Of a DNA stretch of 63,377 nucleotides, positions 1-9,478 are shown in pieces; the first letter of the stretch is position 1, and each line of letters opens with the position of its first letter. The notes under the pieces were generated by a model that searched no databases, had not been told where the DNA came from, and saw only the letters and a list, made by a program, of their open reading frames with translations. Source of the DNA: a virus; the IMG/VR virus record IMGVR_UViG_3300049440_000210, positions 1-63,377 of that record. One strand, written 5' to 3'. Made by a program: the position numbers and the translations under genes.

Positions 1-84
1 GTGCGAGTACACCCTGCCGCCCGCGCGCCTTCCGCCCAGGGTCACCACAACCCGGTCTTCAAGAGTATGCGCCCTTCTACCTGA
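1..84 (+). CDS. 3' end of a truncated upstream gene
   Basis: An open frame enters from the left edge and stops at TGA (82-84), 15 bases before the next ATG. Only 27 codons are visible, too few to identify a family. Its place directly before the tail chaperone region would fit the C-terminus of a major tail protein, but that is inference from gene order only. The choice of frame rests on the stop being followed at once by a ribosome binding site (GGGACGGA) for the next gene. Confidence 0.35.
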   Translation: MRVHPAARAPSAQGHHNPVFKSMRPST

Positions 85-99
85 TACGGGACGGAACGA

Positions 100-435
100 A
101 TGGCTACGGAAGACGAGGCAGTCCGGGAAATGCAGGACAACCTCACGGCACGCGACCAGGACGTCGCCCAGGACGGCACCCGCTCCGCCCGGCCCTCGAA
201 TGCCGAGGACCTGGACGAGACGCGCCGCCTGCTCTACATGACCCTGTTCACGCACCGGACCAAGCGCTACAACCTGGTCGGCACGATCGTGAACGCAATG
301 CGCCACCACCAGGGCAACGACGCGCCGGACCTGGAGGACCGGGTCCTGGCGGCGACCGAGAACGAGACGCGTGACGGCGAGACCTGGGCCCGCGAGCAGA
401 TCGCCCGCCTGACCGCGCAGCTCGGGGAGGCGTGA
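100..435 (+). CDS. Hypothetical tail-region protein, 111 aa
   Basis: Acidic, soluble protein of 111 residues with no signal peptide or membrane segment. The ATG is preceded by GGGACGGA at suitable spacing. The gene ends 3 bases before the tail assembly chaperone, so the two are probably co-transcribed. Position between the missing tail tube gene and the chaperone suggests a role in tail assembly, but I do not recognise the family. A central stretch (about residues 42-75) looks helical and may be the folded core. Confidence 0.7.
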   Translation: MATEDEAVREMQDNLTARDQDVAQDGTRSARPSNAEDLDETRRLLYMTLFTHRTKRYNLVGTIVNAMRHHQGNDAPDLEDRVLAATENETRDGETWAREQIARLTAQLGEA

Positions 436-438
436 GCG

Positions 439-1140
439 ATGCCGGACGCAGAGGCTGACTACACGATCGACTGGGACGACGCCCCGGCTGCCCCCCTCCC
501 GCCGCCGCGCGCCGCGGCCAGGGCCAGGGCGACCCGGGAGGTCATCCCCCGGTATGAGCCGGACGACCGTGACGAGGACGGCACCGGCCCGGACATCCCG
601 GCGAAGACGGACCGCGACCTGGCCGTCATCCAGGGCACGGCGGCCCGGCAGGCGAACCGGGACGCCAGCCAGGACGAGGTCAAGGCCGGCGTCGTCGCCG
701 ACGCGGGTGACCAGGTCGAGCTGCTCGGCAAGTCGTTCCGGATCGCGGACCGGATCGGGCTCATGCCGCTGCTGAAGTTCTCCTCGGCCGCCGACGTGGA
801 CACCAGCGACCCGCGGGCAATGTCGGCCATGTACTCGCTGCTGCGGGACTGCATCTACGCGGGCGAGCCTGGCTGCGGGGAGTGCGCGGACTGCGAGGCC
901 GGCAACGACCGGTCCTGCGCGTCCTACGTCCGCGGTGACTGGAACGCCTTCGAAGAGCACGCCATGATCACCAAGGCCGACGCGGAGGCCCTGCTCGACG
1001 TCGTGGCCAAGGTCCTGGAGCTGGTATCCGGCCGCCCTACGCCGCCGCCCGCTGGCTCCTCGCCTGGTCAGCGGCGAACGCGGCGCGCCTCGACGGGGAG
1101 CTCCTCAAGAACGGCACGGGGAAGGGGATCGAGGCGCTGA
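439..1140 (+). CDS. Tail assembly chaperone, short (G-like) form
   Basis: Protein of 233 codons directly upstream of the tape measure gene region, the classical position of the lambda G/GT type chaperones that coat the tape measure protein during tail assembly. Residues 1-200 look like a normal globular protein with a Cys cluster (CGECADCEAGNDRSC, near residues 145-160). After about residue 198 the composition changes to Pro/Ser/Arg-rich, as expected when a ribosome fails to shift frame. The natural in-frame continuation lies in the -1 frame (see 1038-1379). Function is inferred from synteny and the frameshift layout rather than from a motif. Confidence 0.7.
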   Translation: MPDAEADYTIDWDDAPAAPLPPPRAAARARATREVIPRYEPDDRDEDGTGPDIPAKTDRDLAVIQGTAARQANRDASQDEVKAGVVADAGDQVELLGKSFRIADRIGLMPLLKFSSAADVDTSDPRAMSAMYSLLRDCIYAGEPGCGECADCEAGNDRSCASYVRGDWNAFEEHAMITKADAEALLDVVAKVLELVSGRPTPPPAGSSPGQRRTRRASTGSSSRTARGRGSRR

Positions 1141-1379
1141 CCCCGCGCCAGCTGCTCAACGTCGCCTTCGTCACTCTCGCGGCGGGGATGGACGCGGCGG
1201 CGCTGGAGAAGTTCGAGGAGGACATCGGCATGCGAGTCAGCCCGGAGGCTAGCGCGCTGGCCGCGCTGCGCGCCTGGCAGGAAGCCCAGGGCATGGCCTT
1301 CGATGATCCCGACGCCCCCGTTGCGGCCCCGCTGGGGAGCCGGGACGAGGAGATCCCGGGGGAGTGGATGAAGCAGTGA
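1038..1379 (+). CDS. Tail assembly chaperone, -1 frameshift extension (T-like)
   Basis: The -1 frame relative to the upstream gene encodes a well-behaved helical sequence that starts near YAAARWLLAWSAANAARLDG and ends at TGA 1377-1379. It has no good start codon of its own near its beginning (the first ATG is at 1188, deep inside). This is the pattern of a GT fusion made by programmed -1 frameshifting. The fused product from 439 would be about 313 residues. I could not pick one convincing slippery heptamer. The shift must lie between about 990 and 1035, where both frames are open. Confidence 0.65.
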   Translation, partial: YAAARWLLAWSAANAARLDGELLKNGTGKGIEALTPRQLLNVAFVTLAAGMDAAALEKFEEDIGMRVSPEASALAALRAWQEAQGMAFDDPDAPVAAPLGSRDEEIPGEWMKQ

Positions 1380-1723
1380 GCGACGTCCGTCTTGATGATG
1401 CCGCCATCCACGCGTACGTGAACGACGAAGACGGCCCGGTCGGCCTGTTCATCCAGGACCTGGCCGGCCAGGCCGCGATCGTCGCCCGCGCCGTCGTGCC
1501 CGTGCGCGCCACGCCGGCCTGGAGCTCGCGCAGCAACGCCCGCCCGCCCGGGTTCACCAAGGCGGCCATCCACACGGCCCGCGGGCACACGTCCGCCGGC
1601 TTCTTCTGGGCCAGCGCCAACGCCCCCGGCGACCCCGCCTTCTTCCTGGAGGACCCCCGGGTTGACCGGGTGAAGGAGCCTTTCCTGACCACCGGCCTGT
1701 GGTCGCTGGAGGGGACTTTCTGA
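1376..1723 (+). CDS. Hypothetical tail-region protein, 115 aa
   Basis: GTG at 1376 overlaps the TGA stop of the chaperone extension (GTGA), which favours this start; an ATG at 1364 is an in-frame alternative. The protein has an N-terminal acidic part, a central basic segment rich in Ala/Arg, and an aromatic C-terminus. It stops one base before the tape measure ATG. No family recognised. Its place between chaperone and tape measure suggests a minor tail or tail-completion component. Confidence 0.65.
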   Translation: MSDVRLDDAAIHAYVNDEDGPVGLFIQDLAGQAAIVARAVVPVRATPAWSSRSNARPPGFTKAAIHTARGHTSAGFFWASANAPGDPAFFLEDPRVDRVKEPFLTTGLWSLEGTF

Positions 1724-1724
1724 C

Positions 1725-4700
1725 ATGGCCCGCCAGCTAGGGGATGCCTTCGTAACGGTGGGCCCCGATGCCACCGGCTTCCGCGTGAAGCTGGACGCTC
1801 AGATCAAGGCGGCGCTGGCCGGGATCAAGCCTGAGGTCAGCGTCAAGTTCACCGCGGACTCCGGCGGGCTGGCGGCCTCGGTCGCGAACATGAAAACCCG
1901 GATGGACGCGCTGTCCAGGCAGCTCGTCACGATCCCCATCGGGGCTGACGACAAGCAGGCCCAGGCCGTCATCAGCGGGTTGCAGGCCAGGCTGCTCGCC
2001 CTGGCCAAGACGGTCACCGGCCTCACGCTGAGCGCGGACACCACCAGGATTGACGCGCAGGTCGCCGCCCTCCGGGCGAAGCTGGCCGCCCTGGTGCAGA
2101 AGTCCTCGCACTTGCAGATCGACGCGGACACCAAGCAGGCCATCGCCCAGATCGCGGCCCTGGAGCTTCAGGCGAAGAACCTGGAGAAGACCCTGAATGG
2201 CTTCGACAAGATCATCAACCTCGGCGGCGTGATCGATGACGTGCAGCTGGCGGCCACGCTGACCAAGCTCGACGCCGTCGAGGCAAAGCTGCGGGTACTG
2301 AAGTCTCATCCGGTGACGGCCCGGGTCCTGGCGGACACCTCCGCCGTCACCGCGGCCATCACGCAGGTCAGGGCAGAGATCGATGCCCTGACCGCGCAGG
2401 CGCATGACATCCGGATGAACGTGGACGTGGCGGGCCTGGCCGCCGCAAACTCGGCGCTGCTCGGCCTGGAGGGCGCCTTCCAGAAGGCCGCGGCGGCGGC
2501 GGCCAGCGCAGCGGCGGCCACGACGCAGGTCACCGTGGCCCAGAACCTGCTCGGCATCGCCCTGGGCAAGGTGCCGCCGCTGATCGTCCAGGGAAACAAC
2601 GGCATGCGGGCCTTCGGCGTCACCGGAGGCTGGCTCGGCGGCATCTTCGCCGTGCTGGGCGCGAAGGTCACCCTGTTCGGCGGCCTGCTCCAGGGAATCC
2701 TGCCCGCCTGGGCCACGCACGTCACCGTCATGCACCTGGCCGCCGACATCCTGGTCGAGCTGATCGCCGTCTGGGGCGGCGCTGCCATCGCAGCCACCGC
2801 GTTCGGCATCGCCGGCTCCGATGCGGCGAAGGAGATCTTCATCCGCATGCAGGCGCTGCACACCGCGGCAGACGCCACCAACCAGTCCATGTTCCCGCTG
2901 ACCGGCACCATGGAGAAGCTGCACAACGCCGTCCGGCCCCAGGTGTACCAGATCTTCGGCGACGCCCTGACGGTCATGAGCAGCCGCACCAATGACTTCC
3001 AGAAGATCGTGGCGAAGACGGGGCCGGTCGTTGACTACCTGGCCGCCCGGATCACCGTGGCGCTGTCAAACGGCAAAGCCTTTGACGTCTTCACCAAGAA
3101 CGCCTCCGACAGCCTGCTCGGCCTCGGCAACTCCTTCGGCAACGTGTTCGGCGCCATCGGCAACATCCTGAACGTGGTGCCGGACTACGCCCAGAAGCTG
3201 CTGGCCTTCGGCGTGGTCGTCACCCGGCTGCTGGAGAACTTCACCGCGATGATCGAGCCGGTGCTGCGCTGGGGCCTGGCCATCCACGGGGCGTTCATCT
3301 ACATCGGCCTGGCGGTCACGCTGGGAACGGCCCTGTACGCCAGGGTCCTCGTCCCGCTGACCGGCGCCCTGGTCAACGCGGGGGCGCGGGCAGCCTTCGC
3401 GGCCGTGATGTTCCAGCGGATGGCCGCCGCCGAGGGAATTGCCGCGGCGGCCGGCGCCCTGCTGTCCCGGGTCTCGCCCGTGGCCTGGGTCGGGCTGGCG
3501 ATAGCCGGGCTGACCGCCCTGGTCCTCTGGCTGAACCACAGCTCCAGCGCCACGAGGAACCTCGCCTCTGACATCGTCGCCCTGGCGGACGCCGCCCCCA
3601 TCACCCAGTCCCTGGCGGCGAACGCCCGCGCGGCAGCCGCCGCAGCCGTGGACCTGTCCGCGGCCCAGAAGCAGCTCGCCATCGACCAGGCCGCCGTGAA
3701 CAGCCAGACCACCCAGTACGTCGCCTCCGGGAAGAACTACGTCCCGACCGTGCTGGGCGCCCGGGACGCCATAGCCGAGCAGACGGCCAAGGTGAAGGAC
3801 CTCCAGGCGGCGCTGACGACCCTCCAGGGCCAGCGCGATACCGAGCAGTCCCGGCTTCAGCCGCTGATCCGGGCCTACGGCAGCTCCGCCGCCGCCCTGG
3901 GCATCCTGAACGCCGCCGGCATCACCACCGCGCAGGTCACCAAGGACCAGGGCCAGGCGTGGGCCATCGACACCGCGGAGATCGACGGGACGATCAACGC
4001 GATCCGGGCCATGACGGGGGTCACCGGATCGCTGGAGAACAACCTGGAGGTCCTGGGCCGCACCGAGACCGACCAGTACCAGGCCACCCAGAAGCTGAAC
4101 CAGGCATGGAACACCTTCATCGGCGACGTCACCAGCACCCAGGGGACGTTCGACACGGTGGCGCTGGGCATCGTCAACCTGAACGCGAATTTCGCCAAGG
4201 CCGGCGGCAGCGGCGAGACGCTGAAGAACAAGCTGGGCCAGCTGACGCTAACCGGCACGCTGACCGGCGCCTCGATGGACGGGCTGTCCCAGGCCAGCCT
4301 GGACCTCAACCAGGCGTTCACCCAGCAGGTCACCAACACCGACCGGATGCTCGGCTCCCTGCGCACCGCGATCGGCGGCACCGCCGCGTTCAGCCAGGCC
4401 GTCAAGGACGCCATCGCGCCGCTGCTGCGGTACGCCAGCGGGTCCACCGAGGCCACCGCCCAGCTGGTCGCGCTGGCGCAGGAAGCCAACTACACCGGCC
4501 CGGTCTCCCTCAAGGAGCTGACCAAGTGGCTGGGCGCAGCCGCTAACCAGAACGACGCGCTCACCGTGAGCGTCAAGAAGTCGATTACCCCGCTGCTCGC
4601 GCACGCCAAGGGCGACCAGGCCCTGCTGGACAAGCTGACCAAGATCGCCCGGACGGCCGGGTACACCGGCCCGGCGGCGTTCAAGGAACTGAACAAGTGG

Positions 4701-6191
4701 CTCCAGAACACCGGCTCGGCCACCAAGGACCTGAAGAAGATCACCGACGAGGCGACCACGCAGGAGGCGCTGCTGACCGGGGCGATGCAGTCCCAGGGCC
4801 AGTTCCTCGCCAACGAGCTGATCGGCGACATTAATAACGCGATCCTGGCCTATGACGGCGTGCAGAAGGCAGCCACCGATTACGGCACCGCCCTCGCCCA
4901 GTCCGGCGGCGACGCCGCCAAGGCCAAGCCGCAGCAGGACGCGCTGGTCCAGTCCATCATCAACGCCGGCCGCGCCGCCCACGACACGACCGGGGAAATC
5001 GCCGCGATGATTTCCAAGATCCTGCACATCCCGCTGAGCAAGGCGATCGACATCGTGCTCCAGATGCAGGGCAAGGGCAACATCACCATCAGCGGGACCG
5101 GCGTCGCCACCCGGACGCTGAACACCACGACCGGCCGGATCAGCGGCGCCTCGGGGCCTGGCGGCGGGCACGTGCTCACCCCGGCCAAGGGGCTGTTCAT
5201 CAACCGGGGGTCAACGCCCACCGCGGATGACGTGGCGGCGTTCCTGAGCAAGGGCGAGCTCGTCGTGCCGGCGAACATGGTGAGCGCCGGCCTGGTCGAC
5301 CACCTGCGCGGCCGTATCCCCGGGTTCACCGCCACGCCCACCCAGTCGCCGTGGCTCGGCGGCGTCACCGCGCGCAGGTACGCGGCCGGCGGCCTGGCCG
5401 GCTTCGTGGACACCCAGGTGACCAAGGGCATCACCGGGTTCAGCAACTCCGAGGCGCTGTTCGGCCAGAACTCGGCCGTGGCCTTCGCGAACGCGGCCAT
5501 CAAGGCCACCCAGGCCGCAGCGGCAGCAGCGGCAGCGGCCGGCGGCGGGGTGTTCCTCGGGCCCGGCTCCGGCAACTACGCCGCCGACATCTCCGCCGTC
5601 CTGAGCTCGATGGGCCTGCCGCTGTCCCTGGTTTCCAACTGGCTTTCTCAGATTCAAACAGAATCTGGCGGAAATTTGAACGCCGTGAACCTCACGGACA
5701 GTAACGCTCAGGCGGGTCATCCGTCCGTTGGGCTCCTCCAACTCATACCTGGGACCTTCCATGCTTACGCAGGGCCCTATGTTAACACCCCGCCGCTGGT
5801 GAATTTTGGCGGAGGCACGGTATCAGAAAATCCGATGGCACAAATATACGCAGCTATCCACTACGCTTCCGCGCGCTACGGCGGGGCGGCGATGGCGGGC
5901 GTGATCGGGCACGGGCACGGCTACCGTTCCGGCGGCCTGGTCGGCTCAACCTATGACAAGGGCGGCATCCTGCCCCCGTGGGGCGTGGGCGTCAACACCT
6001 CGGGCAAGGCGGAGATGGTCAGCCCGGCGCAGGGCCCCGGCTCCCTGCACGAGACCAACATGCTGCTGCGGCAGATGATCCACGCGGTCCAGGAGAACAC
6101 CCGGGTCACCGGGGCGCAGGGCCAGCAGTTCGCGCACGGGATCGGCGTGGCCGCAGCCCGCGGCGCCGGCAGGGGGTACTACGGTGGCTAG
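1725..6191 (+). CDS. Tape measure protein with C-terminal lytic transglycosylase domain
   Basis: At 1,488 residues this is the longest gene in the window. It sets tail length and takes part in DNA delivery. The N-terminal 250 residues are heptad-like Ala/Leu/Asp coiled coil. Hydrophobic blocks follow near residues 300-370 and 480-620, as in most tape measure proteins. Residues about 1285-1390 read as a soluble lytic transglycosylase (SLT/goose-lysozyme-like) domain, with a catalytic glutamate in QTESGGN (about residue 1313) and downstream SVGLLQL and HGHGY motifs. It would cut peptidoglycan at entry. The 5.63-5.84 kb DNA encoding this domain is visibly poorer in GC than its surroundings. The end overlaps the next gene by 8 bases. 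Confidence 0.9.
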   Translation: MARQLGDAFVTVGPDATGFRVKLDAQIKAALAGIKPEVSVKFTADSGGLAASVANMKTRMDALSRQLVTIPIGADDKQAQAVISGLQARLLALAKTVTGLTLSADTTRIDAQVAALRAKLAALVQKSSHLQIDADTKQAIAQIAALELQAKNLEKTLNGFDKIINLGGVIDDVQLAATLTKLDAVEAKLRVLKSHPVTARVLADTSAVTAAITQVRAEIDALTAQAHDIRMNVDVAGLAAANSALLGLEGAFQKAAAAAASAAAATTQVTVAQNLLGIALGKVPPLIVQGNNGMRAFGVTGGWLGGIFAVLGAKVTLFGGLLQGILPAWATHVTVMHLAADILVELIAVWGGAAIAATAFGIAGSDAAKEIFIRMQALHTAADATNQSMFPLTGTMEKLHNAVRPQVYQIFGDALTVMSSRTNDFQKIVAKTGPVVDYLAARITVALSNGKAFDVFTKNASDSLLGLGNSFGNVFGAIGNILNVVPDYAQKLLAFGVVVTRLLENFTAMIEPVLRWGLAIHGAFIYIGLAVTLGTALYARVLVPLTGALVNAGARAAFAAVMFQRMAAAEGIAAAAGALLSRVSPVAWVGLAIAGLTALVLWLNHSSSATRNLASDIVALADAAPITQSLAANARAAAAAAVDLSAAQKQLAIDQAAVNSQTTQYVASGKNYVPTVLGARDAIAEQTAKVKDLQAALTTLQGQRDTEQSRLQPLIRAYGSSAAALGILNAAGITTAQVTKDQGQAWAIDTAEIDGTINAIRAMTGVTGSLENNLEVLGRTETDQYQATQKLNQAWNTFIGDVTSTQGTFDTVALGIVNLNANFAKAGGSGETLKNKLGQLTLTGTLTGASMDGLSQASLDLNQAFTQQVTNTDRMLGSLRTAIGGTAAFSQAVKDAIAPLLRYASGSTEATAQLVALAQEANYTGPVSLKELTKWLGAAANQNDALTVSVKKSITPLLAHAKGDQALLDKLTKIARTAGYTGPAAFKELNKWLQNTGSATKDLKKITDEATTQEALLTGAMQSQGQFLANELIGDINNAILAYDGVQKAATDYGTALAQSGGDAAKAKPQQDALVQSIINAGRAAHDTTGEIAAMISKILHIPLSKAIDIVLQMQGKGNITISGTGVATRTLNTTTGRISGASGPGGGHVLTPAKGLFINRGSTPTADDVAAFLSKGELVVPANMVSAGLVDHLRGRIPGFTATPTQSPWLGGVTARRYAAGGLAGFVDTQVTKGITGFSNSEALFGQNSAVAFANAAIKATQAAAAAAAAAGGGVFLGPGSGNYAADISAVLSSMGLPLSLVSNWLSQIQTESGGNLNAVNLTDSNAQAGHPSVGLLQLIPGTFHAYAGPYVNTPPLVNFGGGTVSENPMAQIYAAIHYASARYGGAAMAGVIGHGHGYRSGGLVGSTYDKGGILPPWGVGVNTSGKAEMVSPAQGPGSLHETNMLLRQMIHAVQENTRVTGAQGQQFAHGIGVAAARGAGRGYYGG

Positions 6192-9100
6192 CGACTCGCT
6201 CATCATCGCGGACCTGATCGAGGTCCTCGGCGGGGCATCCGGCGTGCAGTCGGACATTCCCGCCCTGGTGAACGCGGCCGGCACCGGGGCCGTTTTCCGG
6301 CTGTTCGCCCCGTCGTCCCCGGGCTCCGCCGCGAGCCCGGGGATGACCTGGGACCTGGGCGCCCCGCAGCCGACCGTCAGCCAGGTGCAGACCCTGCTGC
6401 TGGACGGCGAGCGGCCGTTCGGCACCCGGGCGTCCAACCGCACGATCACGCTGCCGGTCAGGATCACCGCACCGGACCAGGCAACGCTGTCGGCTGCCAA
6501 GGAGTACCTGATCCAGGCGGTGGACCAGCCTTCCTGGACGCTGACCTGGACGCCCTCCTCCACGGGCCTGACCCAGGTCTTCGACTGCTTCCGCGCGCTG
6601 CCCACCGTGTTCTCCTACGGCTTCCTGCCGAACCAGCCGTTGCCGATGGCCGTCATCACGCTGACCTTCCAGGCGCTGCCCTACGGCCGCAGCGCACCGG
6701 ACCAGCTGACGGACGTGGCCTTCTCCAGCCCGATCCTCAACGGCATCGCCGCGCCGCCGGCCCCGGTGACGCTGGACGCGTTCGGCACCGTGTCCGGCAC
6801 CGGCTGGACGCAGACCACCCAGTTCGTGGTCGGCCCGCACTCCGCCCGGTACACCCCGCCGAACGCGAATTACGTCCCGGTGACCTACTCCAAGAGCGGC
6901 CTGTCCCTGAATATCACCGGCCTGCCGGTGCTGTCGGTATGGTTCGGCCAGGCATACTACGTCCCGCTGTTCGGCAAGCCCCACTCGGGATTCAAGTCCA
7001 ACGTGACCTTCCGCTGGACGCTGACCGATAACGGCGGCCACAAGCTGACCTTCCACCGGACATTCAATGGCCTGCCGTACAACAGCAAGGCGCTCGTGCC
7101 GAAATGGACCCGCGTCACCGCGCCGGTCCCGCAAGGCAACGCCAGCTTCAACTACGCATCCGTCGCCTCGTACTCACTGACGCTGTCCAACTGGGCAGGC
7201 CAGGGCAAGACGGCCTTCGTCCGGATGAACGCCTGGCTTGACGACGTGGTCGCCAACCCGCCGTCCCTGGCCGCCCCCGCCTCCCAGCGCGGCGTCGTCT
7301 ACAACGTGATGGGCGTGCCGGGCACCGCGCGGACCCCCGTCTCCTGCCAGTTCCAGCTTCCGCAGGCCGACCCGCTGTCCCTTGAGCTGTCCGGCTCCGG
7401 CGTGTGGTGGCCGCCGCCCGGCGTGACGTCCGTCAAGGCGGAGTGCATCGGCGCGGGCGGCGCGGGCGGGTCGCGCTCGACGTCCGGGCAGGGCGGCGGC
7501 GGCGGCGGCGGCGAGTACGCGGCCGAGCCGGCCCTGACGGTGACTGAGGGGACGCCCGTCCCGTACTCCTGCGGCACGGCAGGCACGACCGGCGCCAGCC
7601 AGCAGGTCCTCACCTTCACCTCCCCGGGGAGTGGCAGCTGGACGTGCCCCGCCAACGTCACCGCGATCCTGGCCGAGTGCTGGGCGGGCGGCGGCGCGGG
7701 CACGACCGGCGGCGGCGGGGCCGGCGGCGGCGAGTACGCGGCCGAGCCTGCGCTGGCCGTCACCCCGGGCAAGACCTACAGCTTCAAGGTCGGCCTCGGC
7801 GGGCAGGCAGGCGTGACGCCCGGCGCCGGCGGCACGTCCACCACCTTCCCCGGTGACTCCGTGACGGTGCTCGCGCACCCGGGCAAGCCCGCCAGCCCGG
7901 CCGGAACCTCCTCCGGCGGCGCGGGCGGCTCCGGCAGCGCGAACACCACGCACCACAACGGCGGCACGGGCGGCACGTCACCCTCGTACGGCGGCGGCGG
8001 CGGAGGCGGCGGCGGCGGCACGGCAGCGGCCGGCAACACGGGCAGCAACGGGGCCGGCAACACGGGCGGCGCCGGGGCCGTGGCCGTCACGGGCGGCGGC
8101 GCGGGCGGCGCGGGCGCCAGCAACCCCGGCTTCCCGGCCGCAGGGGCAGCCCCGGGCGGCGGAGGGGGCGGCGGGTACACCAACCTGGGCAATAACCCCG
8201 GGGCCGCCGGAGGCGCCGGCCAGGTCAGGCTCACCTACACCGTCAACGCCGGCACGCCGGTCAGCGGTGCCAGCACGACCTTCGGCTCCGCGGCGACCAC
8301 CGTCACGGTGGTCACCGCGCACGGCGGCCAGTCGGTGGCGCTGAACACCGCGACCGGCGGCACGGGCGGTACCGGCAGCGCCAACACGACGCACAGCAAC
8401 GGCGGCGCCGGCGGCCTCGGCGGCACGAACGGCGGCGGCGGCGGCGGCTCCGGCGGCAGCGCCTCAGTCGGCAATGCCGGCACTGCGGGCGCCTCCGGCG
8501 GCACGGGCGCGGCAGCAGTGGCCGGGGGAGGCAAGGGAGCCAATGGCGGCACGGCAGCCGTGGACGTCGGCGACGGCGCCTCCCCGCCTGGAGGCGGCGG
8601 CGGCGGAGCGGTCACGACGGGCACCGCCCAGGCAGGCGGCCAGGGCGGCAACGGCAACATCGTCTTGACCTGGTCCCCGCCGCTGGCCCAGTTCCGGACG
8701 CTGGTCGCGCACCGGCCCGGCGCCGATTCCCCGCCGGAGCTGAACCCGTGCGTGCCGGTCAGCAACACCGCAGACCCGCCCTCCGGCACCCAGTACACCG
8801 TGCCATCGCTGGTCTCCGGCGTTAACGCGCTGTTCAACGGCACGTACACCGTCGTGCTAGTGGCTTATGCCTGGGACAGCCCGTCCTCGGCGCGGACGGT
8901 CACGGTGACCGTCAACCAGTTCGAGTACCTGGGCGGCCATAACTTCCCGCTGTCGGTGTCGCGGACCTTCACCCCGTCCACCGACATCGTCAACGGCATC
9001 GTGGTCATGGGCGAGCTGACGCTGCCGGTCAAGGGACTGGACCCGTCCAACACCTCGGGCTTCTTCACCGTCTCGATCACTGACACCGACAACAATGACC

Positions 9101-9402
9101 AGTTCCTGGACGTGCTGTTCCTGGACGCCCAGGGCAGCACGGTGATCATCAACGTCCCGCCCGGCACTGACTACGCCAACTTCTACATTGACGAGCCGAC
9201 CATCGAGCGGGACCTGGGCCTCGTCCTCGGCTCGGACCTGGACCGCTCCCAGGCGGTCAGCGTGCTGGACAACGTACTGGTCTCCGGGTCGCCTTTCTAC
9301 ATCCAGCCGGGCGACAACCTGTTCCTGGCCTACACGGTTGACGGCGCCCCGGACCTCGCCGTCTCCTTCCTCAACAGGTGGTTCTTGGAGAGGCTTGTGT
9401 GA
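6184..9402 (+). CDS. Distal tail / tail-tip protein with glycine-rich adhesin domains
   Basis: 1,072 residues, starting inside the last codons of the tape measure gene, the usual place of the distal tail (Dit-like) protein. Residues 1-180 resemble a siphovirus tail component N-domain. Residues 190-400 look like a beta-sandwich, possibly carbohydrate binding. Residues about 415-820 hold two to three glycine-rich domains of the WTCPANVTAILAECWAGGG type, with long Gly runs that in other phages fold as polyglycine-II bundles and bind receptors. A beta-rich C-terminal domain follows. Probable role: tail tip and host recognition. The glycine repeats make long antisense frames that are not genes. 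Confidence 0.75.
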   Translation: MASDSLIIADLIEVLGGASGVQSDIPALVNAAGTGAVFRLFAPSSPGSAASPGMTWDLGAPQPTVSQVQTLLLDGERPFGTRASNRTITLPVRITAPDQATLSAAKEYLIQAVDQPSWTLTWTPSSTGLTQVFDCFRALPTVFSYGFLPNQPLPMAVITLTFQALPYGRSAPDQLTDVAFSSPILNGIAAPPAPVTLDAFGTVSGTGWTQTTQFVVGPHSARYTPPNANYVPVTYSKSGLSLNITGLPVLSVWFGQAYYVPLFGKPHSGFKSNVTFRWTLTDNGGHKLTFHRTFNGLPYNSKALVPKWTRVTAPVPQGNASFNYASVASYSLTLSNWAGQGKTAFVRMNAWLDDVVANPPSLAAPASQRGVVYNVMGVPGTARTPVSCQFQLPQADPLSLELSGSGVWWPPPGVTSVKAECIGAGGAGGSRSTSGQGGGGGGGEYAAEPALTVTEGTPVPYSCGTAGTTGASQQVLTFTSPGSGSWTCPANVTAILAECWAGGGAGTTGGGGAGGGEYAAEPALAVTPGKTYSFKVGLGGQAGVTPGAGGTSTTFPGDSVTVLAHPGKPASPAGTSSGGAGGSGSANTTHHNGGTGGTSPSYGGGGGGGGGGTAAAGNTGSNGAGNTGGAGAVAVTGGGAGGAGASNPGFPAAGAAPGGGGGGGYTNLGNNPGAAGGAGQVRLTYTVNAGTPVSGASTTFGSAATTVTVVTAHGGQSVALNTATGGTGGTGSANTTHSNGGAGGLGGTNGGGGGGSGGSASVGNAGTAGASGGTGAAAVAGGGKGANGGTAAVDVGDGASPPGGGGGGAVTTGTAQAGGQGGNGNIVLTWSPPLAQFRTLVAHRPGADSPPELNPCVPVSNTADPPSGTQYTVPSLVSGVNALFNGTYTVVLVAYAWDSPSSARTVTVTVNQFEYLGGHNFPLSVSRTFTPSTDIVNGIVVMGELTLPVKGLDPSNTSGFFTVSITDTDNNDQFLDVLFLDAQGSTVIINVPPGTDYANFYIDEPTIERDLGLVLGSDLDRSQAVSVLDNVLVSGSPFYIQPGDNLFLAYTVDGAPDLAVSFLNRWFLERLV

Positions 9403-9478
9403 AAATGTCTATCTCACGGAGCCTACCAGTCCTCTGGGGTCATGGCAGGCACTGCGTCATCGAGCGCGGTGACGCCTG

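Noticed and set aside
7174-8850. Antisense and alternative-frame ORFs rich in Arg/Ala/Pro opposite the glycine-rich tail genes
   Set aside because: GGC/GCC repeats keep all frames open. Composition is that of mirror frames, and no start sites fit.
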